Shown here in pieces: positions 1 through 7,840 of a stretch of 64,000 bases of DNA (the stretch's first letter is position 1; the number at the start of each line of letters is the position of its first letter). Position numbers and translations under genes: made by a program. Source of the stretch: Chloroflexus sp. Y-396-1 (GTDB lineage: Bacteria; Chloroflexota; Chloroflexia; Chloroflexales; Chloroflexaceae); the NCBI RefSeq assembly GCF_000516515.1, contig NZ_KI911784.1:2016881-2080880 (forward strand), read 5' to 3'. Below the pieces are notes generated by a model. It was not told the DNA's origin. It did no database searches and worked only from the letters and a program-made list of their open reading frames with translations.

Positions 1-623
1 TCAATGATGGCGAATTCTTTTGTCTCGTGTACAAAAAAGGCGGAGATCAGCAGCCCAGCCAATGCAAATATGATACCAAGCCAGAAAGGAGCTAGCCGTA
101 AATTGGTGATTGCTGCCAGATAGCTAGCACTAAATGAAGCTACCGCAACTGCTAGATAACCGGCTGCCTCGTTTAAGCCCATTGCGAGACCACGACGCAT
201 CGGGCCTACCAGATCGATCTTCATAACAGTCGTTGACCAGCATAATCCCTGGTTGATGCCAAGCAAGACATTCGCGAACATGATCCAACTCCAATCAGGA
301 GCGAGCATGATGATCAACGGTACGGGGAGGCCGATGATCCAGCCGACAACGAGCGTTCGTTTACGCCCAGCCCATTCGCTCATTGCTCCGGCGAATAAGT
401 TCGTGATAGCTTTCACGAGACCAAAACTGACGATAAAACTAAGCGTAGCCGAATACGAGACCAATCCGAATTCTTCCCCGGCCAATAGCGGTAAAACGGT
501 ACGCTCGATCCCGACCATACCGCCGACAAAGGCGTTGACGAGTACCAATAAAGCAAATTGCGACCAGTTTTCACGTAAACCGAGAGTACGATGGGGAGAT
601 GGGATAGACTGAGATGGAATCAT
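1..623 (-). CDS. MFS transporter, N-terminal part (runs off the left edge)
   Basis: Reading the minus strand from the ATG at 623 gives an open frame of about 207 residues that is still open at position 1. It starts MIPSQSIPSPHRTL and contains several hydrophobic segments. After the second segment comes the MFS motif-A-like loop AMSEWAGRKRTLVVGW, and further on a helix reading NVLLGINQGLCWSTTV. This is the N-terminal half of a 12-TM major facilitator. The substrate cannot be told. It lies downstream of, and on the same strand as, the ArsR-rhodanese gene, so it is a plausible regulated target, although a repeat element now fills the gap. The 3' end is outside the window. Confidence 0.85.
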   Translation of the reverse strand, partial: MIPSQSIPSPHRTLGLRENWSQFALLVLVNAFVGGMVGIERTVLPLLAGEEFGLVSYSATLSFIVSFGLVKAITNLFAGAMSEWAGRKRTLVVGWIIGLPVPLIIMLAPDWSWIMFANVLLGINQGLCWSTTVMKIDLVGPMRRGLAMGLNEAAGYLAVAVASFSASYLAAITNLRLAPFWLGIIFALAGLLISAFFVHETKEFAII

Positions 624-675
624 ACGCAATGATCCTATGCCCTGGAATAAAGTGCCTACGGCAATGCTCTTAGAG

Positions 676-973
676 CCTGATCAAAAAACCCAGATTTCTC
701 ATCGGGCACGTACCGTACTCGTGCGACCATTGCGTGAGGGATTATTCTTTCGCTTCAACCACCCCACGTTCCCCCTTCCTCTCCTCCCACGGGGAAAGGA
801 AGGGGGCTGGAGGGAAAGTGAGGGTCGCAAAGCGTGCTCCACAGCACCGGCGCTGAACCCGTTGCAACCCGTTTCTCTCGCGTCGCGGAGACGCATGCGT
901 TGCCCGTCACCGTTCTCCTAACCATTATGAAGATTCCTGATCGAGCCTCATCACAAGCTTAGGTTTTTGATCA
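676..973. repeat. MITE-like intergenic element with terminal inverted repeats
   Basis: The left end TGATCAAAAAACC (678-690) matches the right end GGTTTTTGATCA (962-973) as an inverted repeat with one extra A. Inside are a 23-bp core (693-715) that recurs inverted at 44852-44874, and a CT/GA hairpin (771-780 with 797-806). There is no credible coding frame. This accounts for the whole gap between the MFS and ArsR genes. Confidence 0.5.
771..806. repeat. CT/GA-rich hairpin (family A, copy 1)
   Basis: A perfect 10-bp inverted repeat, CCCCCTTCCT (771-780) and AGGAAGGGGG (797-806), with a 16-nt loop. It is followed by purine-rich sequence with GTGAGGG. Similar C/T-arm, G/A-arm hairpins occur near 2961, 38935 and 44761. 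Confidence 0.6.
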
Positions 974-978
974 TTCTC

Positions 979-1644
979 TTACCACAACGTCGGTACGACC
1001 GGATACCCTGCCAACCGCCACTCGGCGATTCCCTCTTCCAAACGTGCACCGCGACGACCACTGGCTATGATGAACGATAGCGCTTCATCGGCATAACTAC
1101 AGAGTGGGCCACGACAGTAGGCCACTATCAGCTTATCGACCGGTAACTCATCGATTCGGGCCGGTAGTTCGCTAAGGGGGATCGAAATTGCAGCGGGGAG
1201 ATGTGCGGCAACAAACTCCTCGGCCGGACGGACGTCGAGCAAAACGATTTCACCCTGCTTCATGCTTGCTTGTAACTCCGCCATCGTAATTACTGGAAAT
1301 TGCTGACGCTTCGGTCGGTACCGTTCGAGTGCTCGTTCGACGCCGGCAAGTTGCTGGACGGCAATGGTTCGTACTTCATTCCAGAGACGGATGACTGCTG
1401 GATCGGCTAGACGGTAGCGGATCGTCGTTCCTTGCCGTTCACCAATCACGAGTCCACCCTGTTTCAGGCGTTGTAAGTGCTGTGAGGTGTTCGCCACACT
1501 CATTCCCGTGGCATGCGCAAGCTGTTCGACGGTGCGTGGAGCTTGGACGAGGAGGTCGAGCAGTTCGAGGCGATGGGGGTTCGCCATTGCCTGAGTCACT
1601 AAGGCGATCTGTTGAAAGAGGTGCGCTTTTATCGTTCGGTTCAT
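979..1644 (-). CDS. ArsR-family transcriptional regulator fused to a rhodanese domain
   Basis: A 221-residue protein. Residues 5-100 form an ArsR winged helix (ANPHRLELLDLL, then recognition helix SVANTSQHLQRL). Residues 115-220 form a rhodanese domain with the active-site loop YCRGPLC, Cys177 and Cys182. The HTH part has no cysteine, so metal sensing of the ArsR alpha-3 type is unlikely; redox or persulfide sensing through the rhodanese cysteine is inferred. This fused architecture is a known subfamily. An 18-bp palindrome lies 10 bp upstream of the start (1654-1671), fitting autorepression. The MFS gene at 1-623 follows on the same strand. Confidence 0.9.
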   Translation of the reverse strand: MNRTIKAHLFQQIALVTQAMANPHRLELLDLLVQAPRTVEQLAHATGMSVANTSQHLQRLKQGGLVIGERQGTTIRYRLADPAVIRLWNEVRTIAVQQLAGVERALERYRPKRQQFPVITMAELQASMKQGEIVLLDVRPAEEFVAAHLPAAISIPLSELPARIDELPVDKLIVAYCRGPLCSYADEALSFIIASGRRGARLEEGIAEWRLAGYPVVPTLW

Positions 1645-2085
1645 ATTTTAGTTTTCAATAGATTTATTGAATATTTGTACGTAACTATACCGGATAAACC
1701 TTGATCGGTCAAGTAATCGTCAAGGTTCTTTGTGCCATCCGTCTTGCCCCTACCATCGCTTGTGCAGGAAGGCTCATCGCATTCAAGGGCCGTGCACCTT
1801 CTACTGGCCTCTTTCTCGCCCGTAAGGCAGCGGGAAAGGCGCGACGACATAGACAACTGTCAGGCGGAGACGATACCGTCATCTGTGCAGACGCTCGCTG
1901 TTGTAAATGAGGAGTTGTCTGTCGTGTAATGCGGCGCTATGTGGCATAGTGCTGGCAAACCTTTCAGATTTCAGATAACAAAATTTCCATCCTACAACAG
2001 CGCGGGCTTGCTATCATGCGAAGAAAGCTCGAGCGATGCGGTACGCTTCTCTACGTTTGACCGATTTGAACATTGGGGGCAATCG
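1645..2085. other. Intergenic region between divergent genes
   Basis: About 440 bp separate the ArsR-rhodanese gene and the CAP-domain gene. Apart from the operator at 1654-1671 nothing is recognised; short open frames on both strands lack ribosome sites and family features. Confidence 0.5.
1654..1671. promoter_or_regulatory. Palindromic operator upstream of the ArsR-rhodanese gene
   Basis: A perfect 7-bp inverted repeat, TTCAATA-GATT-TATTGAA, centred about 18 bp upstream of the start codon at 1644. Size, AT-richness and position fit an ArsR dimer operator. Binding by this protein is inference. Confidence 0.6.
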
Positions 2086-2880
2086 ATGCAGAACCACTCT
2101 TTCTATCTGCTGGGCATATTGCTCTGTCTCACGCTGACGCTTTCAGTTTCACCATCGCAGACCAAACCACTATTGGCCCAGACCGATCCAATGCAACGAG
2201 TGATCGAACTAACTAATCAGATACGGATGGCAAATGGCCTGTCGCCGCTGAAGCGTAACGATACCTTGCAGCAGGCGGCGATATTCATTGTTGAAGACAA
2301 TGCTAGTCGGAATACACTGTCGCATTTCGACAGTCTTGGCCGTGGTATAGGGCAAAGACTTACCGATTTCGGTTACGCCTATTCGCTTGCCGCCGAGAAT
2401 CTGGCAGCCGGCTACTCATCGCCTGAAGCTGTCTTAGACGGATGGATGAGTAGCTCCGGGCATCGGGCGAACATATTGCGGAATGGTTTGTGCGAGATGG
2501 GCGCCGGTTATACCTATCGTAGTGGCACGACCTATGGTCATTTCTGGTCACAAACCTTTGGCTGCCGCTGGAATACGTATCCGGTCGTGATCAACGGTGA
2601 AGCGGCGACTACCACCTCGCCGATGGTGAGTCTGTACATTTATGGGGCTGGTTGGGCAGAGCAGATGCGGCTGAGCAATGATAGTGTTAACTGGACGGCG
2701 TGGCTACCATATGTCACGAATTATACCTGGACACTGGCAGCAGGAAATGGTGAACGCACAGTGTTTGTGCAGCTTCGTCGGGGTGAGACTATCTACCAGA
2801 CCAGCGATACGATAGTGCTAAACGCGACTCCGACCACTCCTCAGCCGCTGCGTACCTACATTCCGCTGGTGATTCGGTGA
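2086..2880 (+). CDS. Secreted CAP/SCP-domain protein (PR-1/YkwD-like)
   Basis: A 264-residue protein. The ATG at 2086 is chosen because a GGGGG ribosome site precedes it and a signal peptide follows at once (MQNHSFYLLGILLCLTLTL); the upstream in-frame codons look non-coding. The CAP domain (residues 45-160) shows the family pattern: NQIRMANGLSPL, an SHFD-type histidine motif, and AENLAAGYSSPEAVLDGWMSSSGHRANIL. A C-terminal beta-rich extension follows, ending in YIPLVIR. That tail also ends the beta-helix protein at 29895. CAP proteins are extracellular; the ligand or activity here is unknown. Confidence 0.85.
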   Translation: MQNHSFYLLGILLCLTLTLSVSPSQTKPLLAQTDPMQRVIELTNQIRMANGLSPLKRNDTLQQAAIFIVEDNASRNTLSHFDSLGRGIGQRLTDFGYAYSLAAENLAAGYSSPEAVLDGWMSSSGHRANILRNGLCEMGAGYTYRSGTTYGHFWSQTFGCRWNTYPVVINGEAATTTSPMVSLYIYGAGWAEQMRLSNDSVNWTAWLPYVTNYTWTLAAGNGERTVFVQLRRGETIYQTSDTIVLNATPTTPQPLRTYIPLVIR

Positions 2881-2943
2881 AAAAGCTACGATCTGGCATC
2901 ACGGGCTTCTAAATCGCTTCCCGCGGTGCATAGCTGGCGCCCT

Positions 2944-3000
2944 TCACCTTCCTTCTATCACTCTTCCCAAACGGGAAGAGGCAGGGGGAGCGTGAGGTGA
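2944..3000. repeat. CT/GA-rich nested hairpin (family A, copy 2)
   Basis: Inner perfect stem CTCTTCCC-AAAC-GGGAAGAG (2961-2980) nested in an outer TCACCT/AGGTGA pair (2944-2949 with 2995-3000). It lies 60 bp downstream of the CAP gene and could act as a terminator, though there is no U-tract. Confidence 0.5.
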
Positions 3001-3300
3001 AGAGGAATTCTCGCCTACCAATGCGGTGACGAGCATACTCGGCGGGATGACAGGGGGATAACCGCTGATCACCGTCGGTGCGGGCAGCAATGGCCTTTCT
3101 CCCGCTTATTCCTCTCTCCTTTTCGCCTGTCGCGTTCCAAACCTACCCACCTGATGGTAGAACATTACTTGCAGTCGCGTTATCATGCGGCTGAGCAAAC
3201 CTCGTTCCCAACTAGGAGGAGCAGGTTTCTACAGATAGCAACTGATGTTGAGATTAGAACATTTGATCGAATAATTTTTAACACCCACTGTAACCCATGT

Positions 3301-3330
3301 GGGATAATGTGGGATAATGTGGGATAATGT
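3301..3330 (+). repeat. Three tandem copies of a 10-bp unit
   Basis: GGGATAATGT is repeated exactly three times, with a degenerate fourth copy (GCGATTAGGT) to 3340. The 10-bp period is close to one helical turn. It ends 37 bp before the TATAAT box of the MoxR gene, so stacked protein binding sites are possible. Confidence 0.7.
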
Positions 3331-3366
3331 GCGATTAGGTAGTGTCAACCGATTCTGCCAATTGGG

Positions 3367-3372
3367 TATAAT
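3367..3372 (+). promoter_or_regulatory. Candidate -10 box for the MoxR gene
   Basis: An exact TATAAT preceded by a poor -35. Initiation would be expected near 3379, giving about a 35-nt leader to the GTG at 3414, or almost none to the TTG at 3387. Confidence 0.4.
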
Positions 3373-3413
3373 CTGTATATCGGAGATTGCTTTTAGTTGA
3401 CGGACATCTTCCT

Positions 3414-4385
3414 GTGAGTGCGCAACGTTCTCCCTCGCTGAGTAATCTGCATCTACTTACCGATTTTGTCCAGCGCGTGCGGACAAATGTGGAACGGGTA
3501 ATCGTTGGAAAGACCGCTGCTGTCGATCTTTTGTTGATCGCACTCCTGTGTGGTGGTCATGTGTTAATCGAGGATGTTCCTGGGGTTGGAAAGACCATGC
3601 TGGCTCGTGCCCTGGCGCTGTCGTTAGGGCTACGTTTTCAGCGGGTGCAGTGTACACCTGACCTGTTGCCCAACGATCTTACCGGAGTGAGTGTTTACCG
3701 GCCTCAGAGCGGTCAGTTTGTATTCCAACCTGGCCCGTTGTTCAGTCATATTGTGCTGGTCGATGAGATCAATCGCGCCACGCCGCGCACGCAAAGCGCG
3801 TTGCTCGAAGCGATGGGAGAAGCACAGGTGAGTATCGATGGAGTGACCCATCGGTTACCAGAGCCGTTTCTGGTTATCGCAACTCAGAATCCAATTGAGT
3901 TTGAGGGCACCTTTCCTTTGCCGGAAGCACAGCTTGATCGGTTTCTGCTCCAAATACGCCTCGGTTATCCTTCGCCGGAAGAAGAATTGCAGATGTTGAC
4001 GCTGCTGATCGGTGAGCATCCTATTTCCCAGATTACGGCAGCAGTCGATGGTTCGCAGCTTCCCGATTTGCAACGGATGATCTATGCAGTGCGGGTGGCG
4101 CCATCGTTACGCGAATATCTGGTCCGCCTGGCTCATACCCTGCGTAATCACCCCGATCTGGCATTGGCAATGAGTCCACGTGCGACTCTGGCATTGTTTC
4201 GCGCCGGTCAGGCACGAGCAGTGTTGGCGGGACGTGATTATGTGCTGCCTGACGATTACAAGGCGTTGGCCGTGCCGGTTTTGCAACACCGATTGTTGGT
4301 ACGCCCGGCAGCGGCGTTGCGTGGTCGTACCAACGCCGATATACTGGCTGAGGTGTTAGAGAGTGTCGAATTACCCCTCGAGTAG
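3414..4385 (+). CDS. MoxR-family AAA+ ATPase
   Basis: About 323 residues from a GTG start; a TTG at 3387 in the same frame is an alternative, and neither has a strong ribosome site. The MoxR (AAA_3) core is complete: Walker A VPGVGKT near residues 55-61, Walker B IVLVDEINRA, and the diagnostic ATQNPIEFEGTFPLPEAQLDRF-type region, followed by the AAA lid. MoxR proteins are chaperone-like ATPases usually encoded beside DUF58, transglutaminase or von Willebrand A genes. None is present here: the next gene is a crotonase, so this copy is an orphan and its client is unknown. Confidence 0.92.
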   Translation: MSAQRSPSLSNLHLLTDFVQRVRTNVERVIVGKTAAVDLLLIALLCGGHVLIEDVPGVGKTMLARALALSLGLRFQRVQCTPDLLPNDLTGVSVYRPQSGQFVFQPGPLFSHIVLVDEINRATPRTQSALLEAMGEAQVSIDGVTHRLPEPFLVIATQNPIEFEGTFPLPEAQLDRFLLQIRLGYPSPEEELQMLTLLIGEHPISQITAAVDGSQLPDLQRMIYAVRVAPSLREYLVRLAHTLRNHPDLALAMSPRATLALFRAGQARAVLAGRDYVLPDDYKALAVPVLQHRLLVRPAAALRGRTNADILAEVLESVELPLE

Positions 4386-4547
4386 GTACTATTTTTGGGC
4401 TAAGGGAAGGATGCTGGCGAGTTGTGATAACTATCTTTGGGCTATTCCTTTTAGAAAGTTCTACCCACTCACGTCAGTATGCGGGTCAATAACCTGCACT
4501 GCGTATGTCGGTGAGGCGGTACTGGCAACAAAGGGAAAGGAATCGCT

Positions 4548-5330
4548 ATGGCAGTGCTAACACTTACCCGTGATGGACCGGTTGCGACCCTAACGTTACA
4601 ACGGCCAACAGTGCATAATGCGTTTAACCCTGAGATGATTGCTGGTATTACCGAAATCTGTACCGAGATTCGGGCCGATCCGGCGCTCCGTGTGCTCGTC
4701 GTGCAAGGTGAGGGCCCATCATTTTGTGCTGGGGCCGATCTAAACTGGATGCAGGCCAGTCTTGCCTATTCGCGTGAGGAAAACCTGGCTGATGCGTCGC
4801 GCCTCGATGACATGTTTACCGCCCTTGATACATTACCGCAGGCGGTTGTTGCGCGTGTGCATGGAGCCACCCTCGGCGGGGGTGTAGGGCTTGTCTGTTG
4901 TGCCGATTACGTTGTGGCCGCTGAAGAGGCGACGTTTGGTCTCACCGAGGTGCGATTGGGATTGCTGCCAGCAGTGATTGCCCGCTTTGTTACTGCAAAA
5001 ATTGGTTTGGGTCACGCTCGCGCTTTGTTTGTGACCGGGCGACGGATCAAAGCGGCTCAGGCGTTGGCTATTGGGTTGGTGCACGAGGTCGTTCCTGCCG
5101 GACAGCTTGATCAGGCGGTGGAACAGGTGGTCGGTGATCTGTTACGTGGCGGGCCACGGGCGATTGCGCTCAGTAAAGCTCTGTTACAGGTCGTTCGTAC
5201 TGGTTCCATCGAGGAAATACGTCGCTTGTCGGTTGAAGCAATTGCCACTGCTCGTACTGGCGCCGAAGGTCAGGCTGGTTTACGGGCGTTTCTCAACCGG
5301 CAATCACCACCGTGGGCGCCAGAGCAATAG
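4548..5330 (+). CDS. liuC: Enoyl-CoA hydratase/isomerase family protein, methylglutaconyl-CoA hydratase (LiuC)-like
   Basis: A 260-residue crotonase. It has the oxyanion-hole segment CAGADLNWM (60-68) and GGGVGL (110-115). The GADLNWM motif and TEVRLGLLPAVI block resemble LiuC, the methylglutaconyl-CoA hydratase of leucine degradation. The first catalytic glutamate of classical enoyl-CoA hydratases is replaced (Gly114) while the second is kept (Glu134), as I recall for LiuC-type sequences. AAAGGA precedes the ATG. No other leucine-catabolism gene is adjacent, so the exact substrate is uncertain and the gene symbol is tentative. Confidence 0.75.
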   Translation: MAVLTLTRDGPVATLTLQRPTVHNAFNPEMIAGITEICTEIRADPALRVLVVQGEGPSFCAGADLNWMQASLAYSREENLADASRLDDMFTALDTLPQAVVARVHGATLGGGVGLVCCADYVVAAEEATFGLTEVRLGLLPAVIARFVTAKIGLGHARALFVTGRRIKAAQALAIGLVHEVVPAGQLDQAVEQVVGDLLRGGPRAIALSKALLQVVRTGSIEEIRRLSVEAIATARTGAEGQAGLRAFLNRQSPPWAPEQ

Positions 5331-5374
5331 GTTCGATGTGAGTATTGTGAAATACGTTGAAGGTCTTTTATCAT

Positions 5375-5998
5375 ATGCCTGCTTTCACCGTTCGCCCTGC
5401 AACCAGCGCCGATATATCCGCACTGGCCCGACTGATTGTTGAGTTGTATCATGCCGAGTTACCCGGTTTACTCAGTGGCTCTCAACGTGGTCAGGAACAG
5501 CTATTGGCCTACACCCTGCGTGCAAACGGTGAAGTTGCGCTTAACAATCGGTTGGTCGTGTGCGATGAACAGCAGCATGTCGTTGGAACGGGCATGGTGC
5601 AGTTTCCCACCGAACCGGCTTACGAACGTGCACCGCAGGGAACTATCGCGGTTGCGCTGCGTGAGCTTGGGGTAGTACCAACGTTCAAGCTGGCGATGGC
5701 GGTGGTCTGTACCCTTTTCGGGATGTATCGCCATACGAACCCACACAGTGCGTTGATCCACTCAGTGGTCGTATCTGCGGCAGTGCGGGGCAATGGCGCC
5801 GGACAGCAGTTGATGAGCGCGCTGGAAGCTCAGATTCAGGCACGAGGACTGGAACGTTCGCGGCTGCAAGTGTTGCAGCATAATACTGCTGCCCAACGCT
5901 TTTATCAGCGGCTTGGCTACCGCGAAATCTGGCGCCTGGATGGCTGGCATGCCCGGTTGGGCTGGCCGAGTCTGGTGATGGAGAAGGAGCTGAGTTAA
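5375..5998 (+). CDS. GNAT-family N-acetyltransferase
   Basis: A 207-residue protein from the ATG at 5375, preceded by GAAGG; an in-frame TTG at 5357 is less likely. Acetyl-CoA-binding motif A is clear: HSVVVSAAVRGNGAGQQLM, with R-G-N-G-A-G forming the pyrophosphate loop. It is followed by the motif-B-like stretch LQVLQHNTAAQRFYQRLGY. The N-terminal half carries the usual alpha1/alpha2 region. The acceptor substrate is unknown. The gene converges on the ferredoxin gene with a 23-bp gap and may be co-transcribed with the crotonase upstream (44 bp). Confidence 0.88.
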   Translation: MPAFTVRPATSADISALARLIVELYHAELPGLLSGSQRGQEQLLAYTLRANGEVALNNRLVVCDEQQHVVGTGMVQFPTEPAYERAPQGTIAVALRELGVVPTFKLAMAVVCTLFGMYRHTNPHSALIHSVVVSAAVRGNGAGQQLMSALEAQIQARGLERSRLQVLQHNTAAQRFYQRLGYREIWRLDGWHARLGWPSLVMEKELS

Positions 5999-6021
5999 AT
6001 CGATGCGAGGCTTTTCTATAT

Positions 6022-6264
6022 TCAGCGTGCAGTTGTGTGGTAGAACGCAATGGTAAATGGACGTCCGATAGCTCCCTGTAGGCAATAACTCTCGCAGATC
6101 GGACAAAAGTTGCAGGCGTTGGCATCAACAATCACTGCATAACCATCGCGAAGGGCCACCGCCTGCGTCGGGCAGAGCGAAACACAGATACCGCAACCGT
6201 TACAACGATTACGGTCGATTTCTGGTAAAGGATGAAAGGTTGTTGATGGTCGTGTTTCTCTCAT
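6022..6264 (-). CDS. 2[4Fe-4S] ferredoxin
   Basis: An 80-residue protein from the ATG at 6264, chosen over an upstream GTG (6273) because AGGAG lies 9 bp before it. Two cluster motifs are visible: CNGCGICVSLCP (Cys 21, 24, 27, 31) and CNFCPICESYC (Cys 51, 54, 57, 61). The second motif lacks the usual proline after the last cysteine. It is a small electron carrier; the partner enzyme is not nearby. It is divergent from a Crp/Fnr regulator, and a palindrome lies between the two starts. Confidence 0.9.
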   Translation of the reverse strand: MRETRPSTTFHPLPEIDRNRCNGCGICVSLCPTQAVALRDGYAVIVDANACNFCPICESYCLQGAIGRPFTIAFYHTTAR

Positions 6265-6294
6265 CGTTATCACTCCTGTTTGTCGCTGCTGTTT

Positions 6295-6314
6295 TCACTA
6301 TAATGGAATAGTGA
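6295..6314. promoter_or_regulatory. Palindrome overlapping a -10 box, Crp gene promoter
   Basis: A perfect 7-bp inverted repeat, TCACTAT-AATGGA-ATAGTGA. It contains the plus-strand TATAAT (6299-6304), so a bound regulator would occlude RNA polymerase. Two direct GTGACA repeats follow before the TTG start at 6354. Confidence 0.5.
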
Positions 6315-6353
6315 GTTTGCGCGAAGTGACAATCGTGACAGGGTAGGTAGCAA

Positions 6354-7028
6354 TTGAACAACGAGCGAATTGTACAACTGCGACGGTTAAGTTTTTGTCG
6401 ACAGCTTCCTGATGATGTCGTGCGGACGCTAGCGCTTATTTCCCGCTTGCGTAGCTACCCTACCGGAGCATTAATCGTTCTGGCAGGTGAACCGCCGCAG
6501 GCTATGTATGCAATCGTTGCCGGACGGGTAAAACTTACCCGTATCGCGCCGAACGGGCGCGAGCAGATTATCAATGTGATGGGGCCTGGGCAGCATTTTA
6601 ATGCTGTACCGATTTTCGATGAAGGTCCGTGTCCGGTAAATGTTGAAGCAATCACTGATGTTGAGGTACTGGAATTACCAATCACGGCTATGCGACAGGT
6701 GTTAGCTGACCATCCCGCGCTGGCGATGGCACTCTTGCGTGAATTTGCCGGTCGTTTGCGTCACATGGTAAACCTAATCGACAACATTGCCCTGCATAGT
6801 GTCCAGGGGCGGTTGGCTCAATTATTGCTTAGTCGGGCAACAGCATCTGAAAAGGGAGAGCTGGTTGCCCCGCTTACTCAGGCCGAAATGGCAGCAATGA
6901 TTGGCACTGTGCGCGAGATGGTCAGTCGTACTCTGCATCAATTTGAGTTACAGGGATACATTCGTATTGAACGCGGCGCGATCACGATCTGTAATCGCAC
7001 CGCGCTGGAATCCTGTGCTGAGGCATAG
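6354..7028 (+). CDS. Crp/Fnr-family transcriptional regulator
   Basis: A 224-residue protein from a TTG start with GGTAGG upstream. Residues 15-125 form a cyclic-nucleotide-binding-type beta-roll (GEPPQAMYAIVAGRVKLTRIAPNGREQIINVMGPGQHF). Residues 150-215 carry a Crp-type HTH (LTQAEMAAMIGTVREMVSRTLHQFE). There is no N-terminal cysteine cluster of FNR type. The effector is unknown. The divergent ferredoxin gene and the shared palindromic region suggest that it regulates itself, the ferredoxin, or both. Confidence 0.9.
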   Translation: MNNERIVQLRRLSFCRQLPDDVVRTLALISRLRSYPTGALIVLAGEPPQAMYAIVAGRVKLTRIAPNGREQIINVMGPGQHFNAVPIFDEGPCPVNVEAITDVEVLELPITAMRQVLADHPALAMALLREFAGRLRHMVNLIDNIALHSVQGRLAQLLLSRATASEKGELVAPLTQAEMAAMIGTVREMVSRTLHQFELQGYIRIERGAITICNRTALESCAEA

Positions 7029-7038
7029 CTTTACTCAC

Positions 7039-7792
7039 CTAGCGGGCGACTTGGCGTAAGGCGGCAATCGCTCCGTGCGTGATCAAGTCACTGTCATTGA
7101 CGATAGTAATGAAGCGAAACCCCAGCGCAGCTAGGTCGGCAGCCCATTCTGGACCGGCGTAAATACCGGCAACCACGTTATGCTGCTGGCAAACTTCAAC
7201 GACGCGACTGAGAACGGCCCGGAAAGCGGGGGCCGAAAAATCAACCGGTACCGGCAGACCTAGGCTCAAGCTGAGATCGGCCGGTCCGACGTAGAGGCCG
7301 GTAATACCGGAGACAGCAGCAATCGCTTCAAGTTGATCAAAGGCACGGGCTGTCTCGATCATCGGCATGATGATTGGGATGCGCTCCACCATCGCTGGCT
7401 CGGCTACTCCGTGCACAACGCCAACCCGTACCGGCCCGTAGCTCCGAATACCTTCTGGGGGGAAGCGACAGGCAGCTACCAATGCCCGCACGTCATCTGG
7501 CCCGGTAATGAGGGGGGGCGATAATTCCTGTTGCACCACGATCGAGCGCACGCATAATTGCTGCCGGCTCGTTCCAGGCTAAGCGCACAAAAACCGGACA
7601 TTGCCGCTGGTCGATAGTGTGGAGAATCTGTAAAGCGGTGGGATCGTCGATCAGGCCGTGCTGGAGATCGATGGTTAGTGACGGAAATCCGGCTGCTACC
7701 AACAACTCGGCACTCCATGGACTAGGGATGGTGAGCCACGCATTATAAACTACTGTGTTAGCGGCCCAGCGTTGACGAAGTTGGTCCGTCAT
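7039..7792 (-). pseudogene. HpcH/HpaI-family aldolase, split by a +1 frameshift in a G7 run
   Basis: Two overlapping minus-strand frames together form a full-length HpcH/HpaI aldolase (class II pyruvate-type aldolase). The N-terminal part (7792 to about 7512) has IDLQHG (base His) and FVRLAW (Arg); the C-terminal part has MIETARAF (metal Glu) and YVGPADLSLSLG (metal Asp). The junction is a run of seven G on the plus strand at 7512-7518. With six G, the protein would read through as GIIAPLITGPDDVRALV, the expected family sequence. All catalytic residues are intact, so the break is very recent, a sequencing error, or a slippage site. The gene ends the minus-strand run that begins at 18071. Confidence 0.85.
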
Positions 7793-7840
7793 ACGTCTAT
7801 CTCCATCTCATTGTAGAACGGGTATCGAATGCACTGTTAT

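Larger units (their letters stand above)
2881..3413. other. Intergenic region with hairpin, decamer repeats and promoter
   Basis: About 530 bp without a supported gene. It holds the family-A hairpin (2944-3000), a tandem decamer array (3301-3330) and a TATAAT box (3367-3372) ahead of the MoxR gene. Confidence 0.5.

Noticed and set aside
637-921. A 94-codon frame between the MFS and ArsR genes
   Set aside because: It coincides with the MITE-like element and the CT/GA hairpin; no ribosome site or recognisable protein.
5685-6131. A 148-codon minus-strand frame opposite the GNAT gene
   Set aside because: It overlaps both the GNAT and ferredoxin genes and lacks any family pattern.
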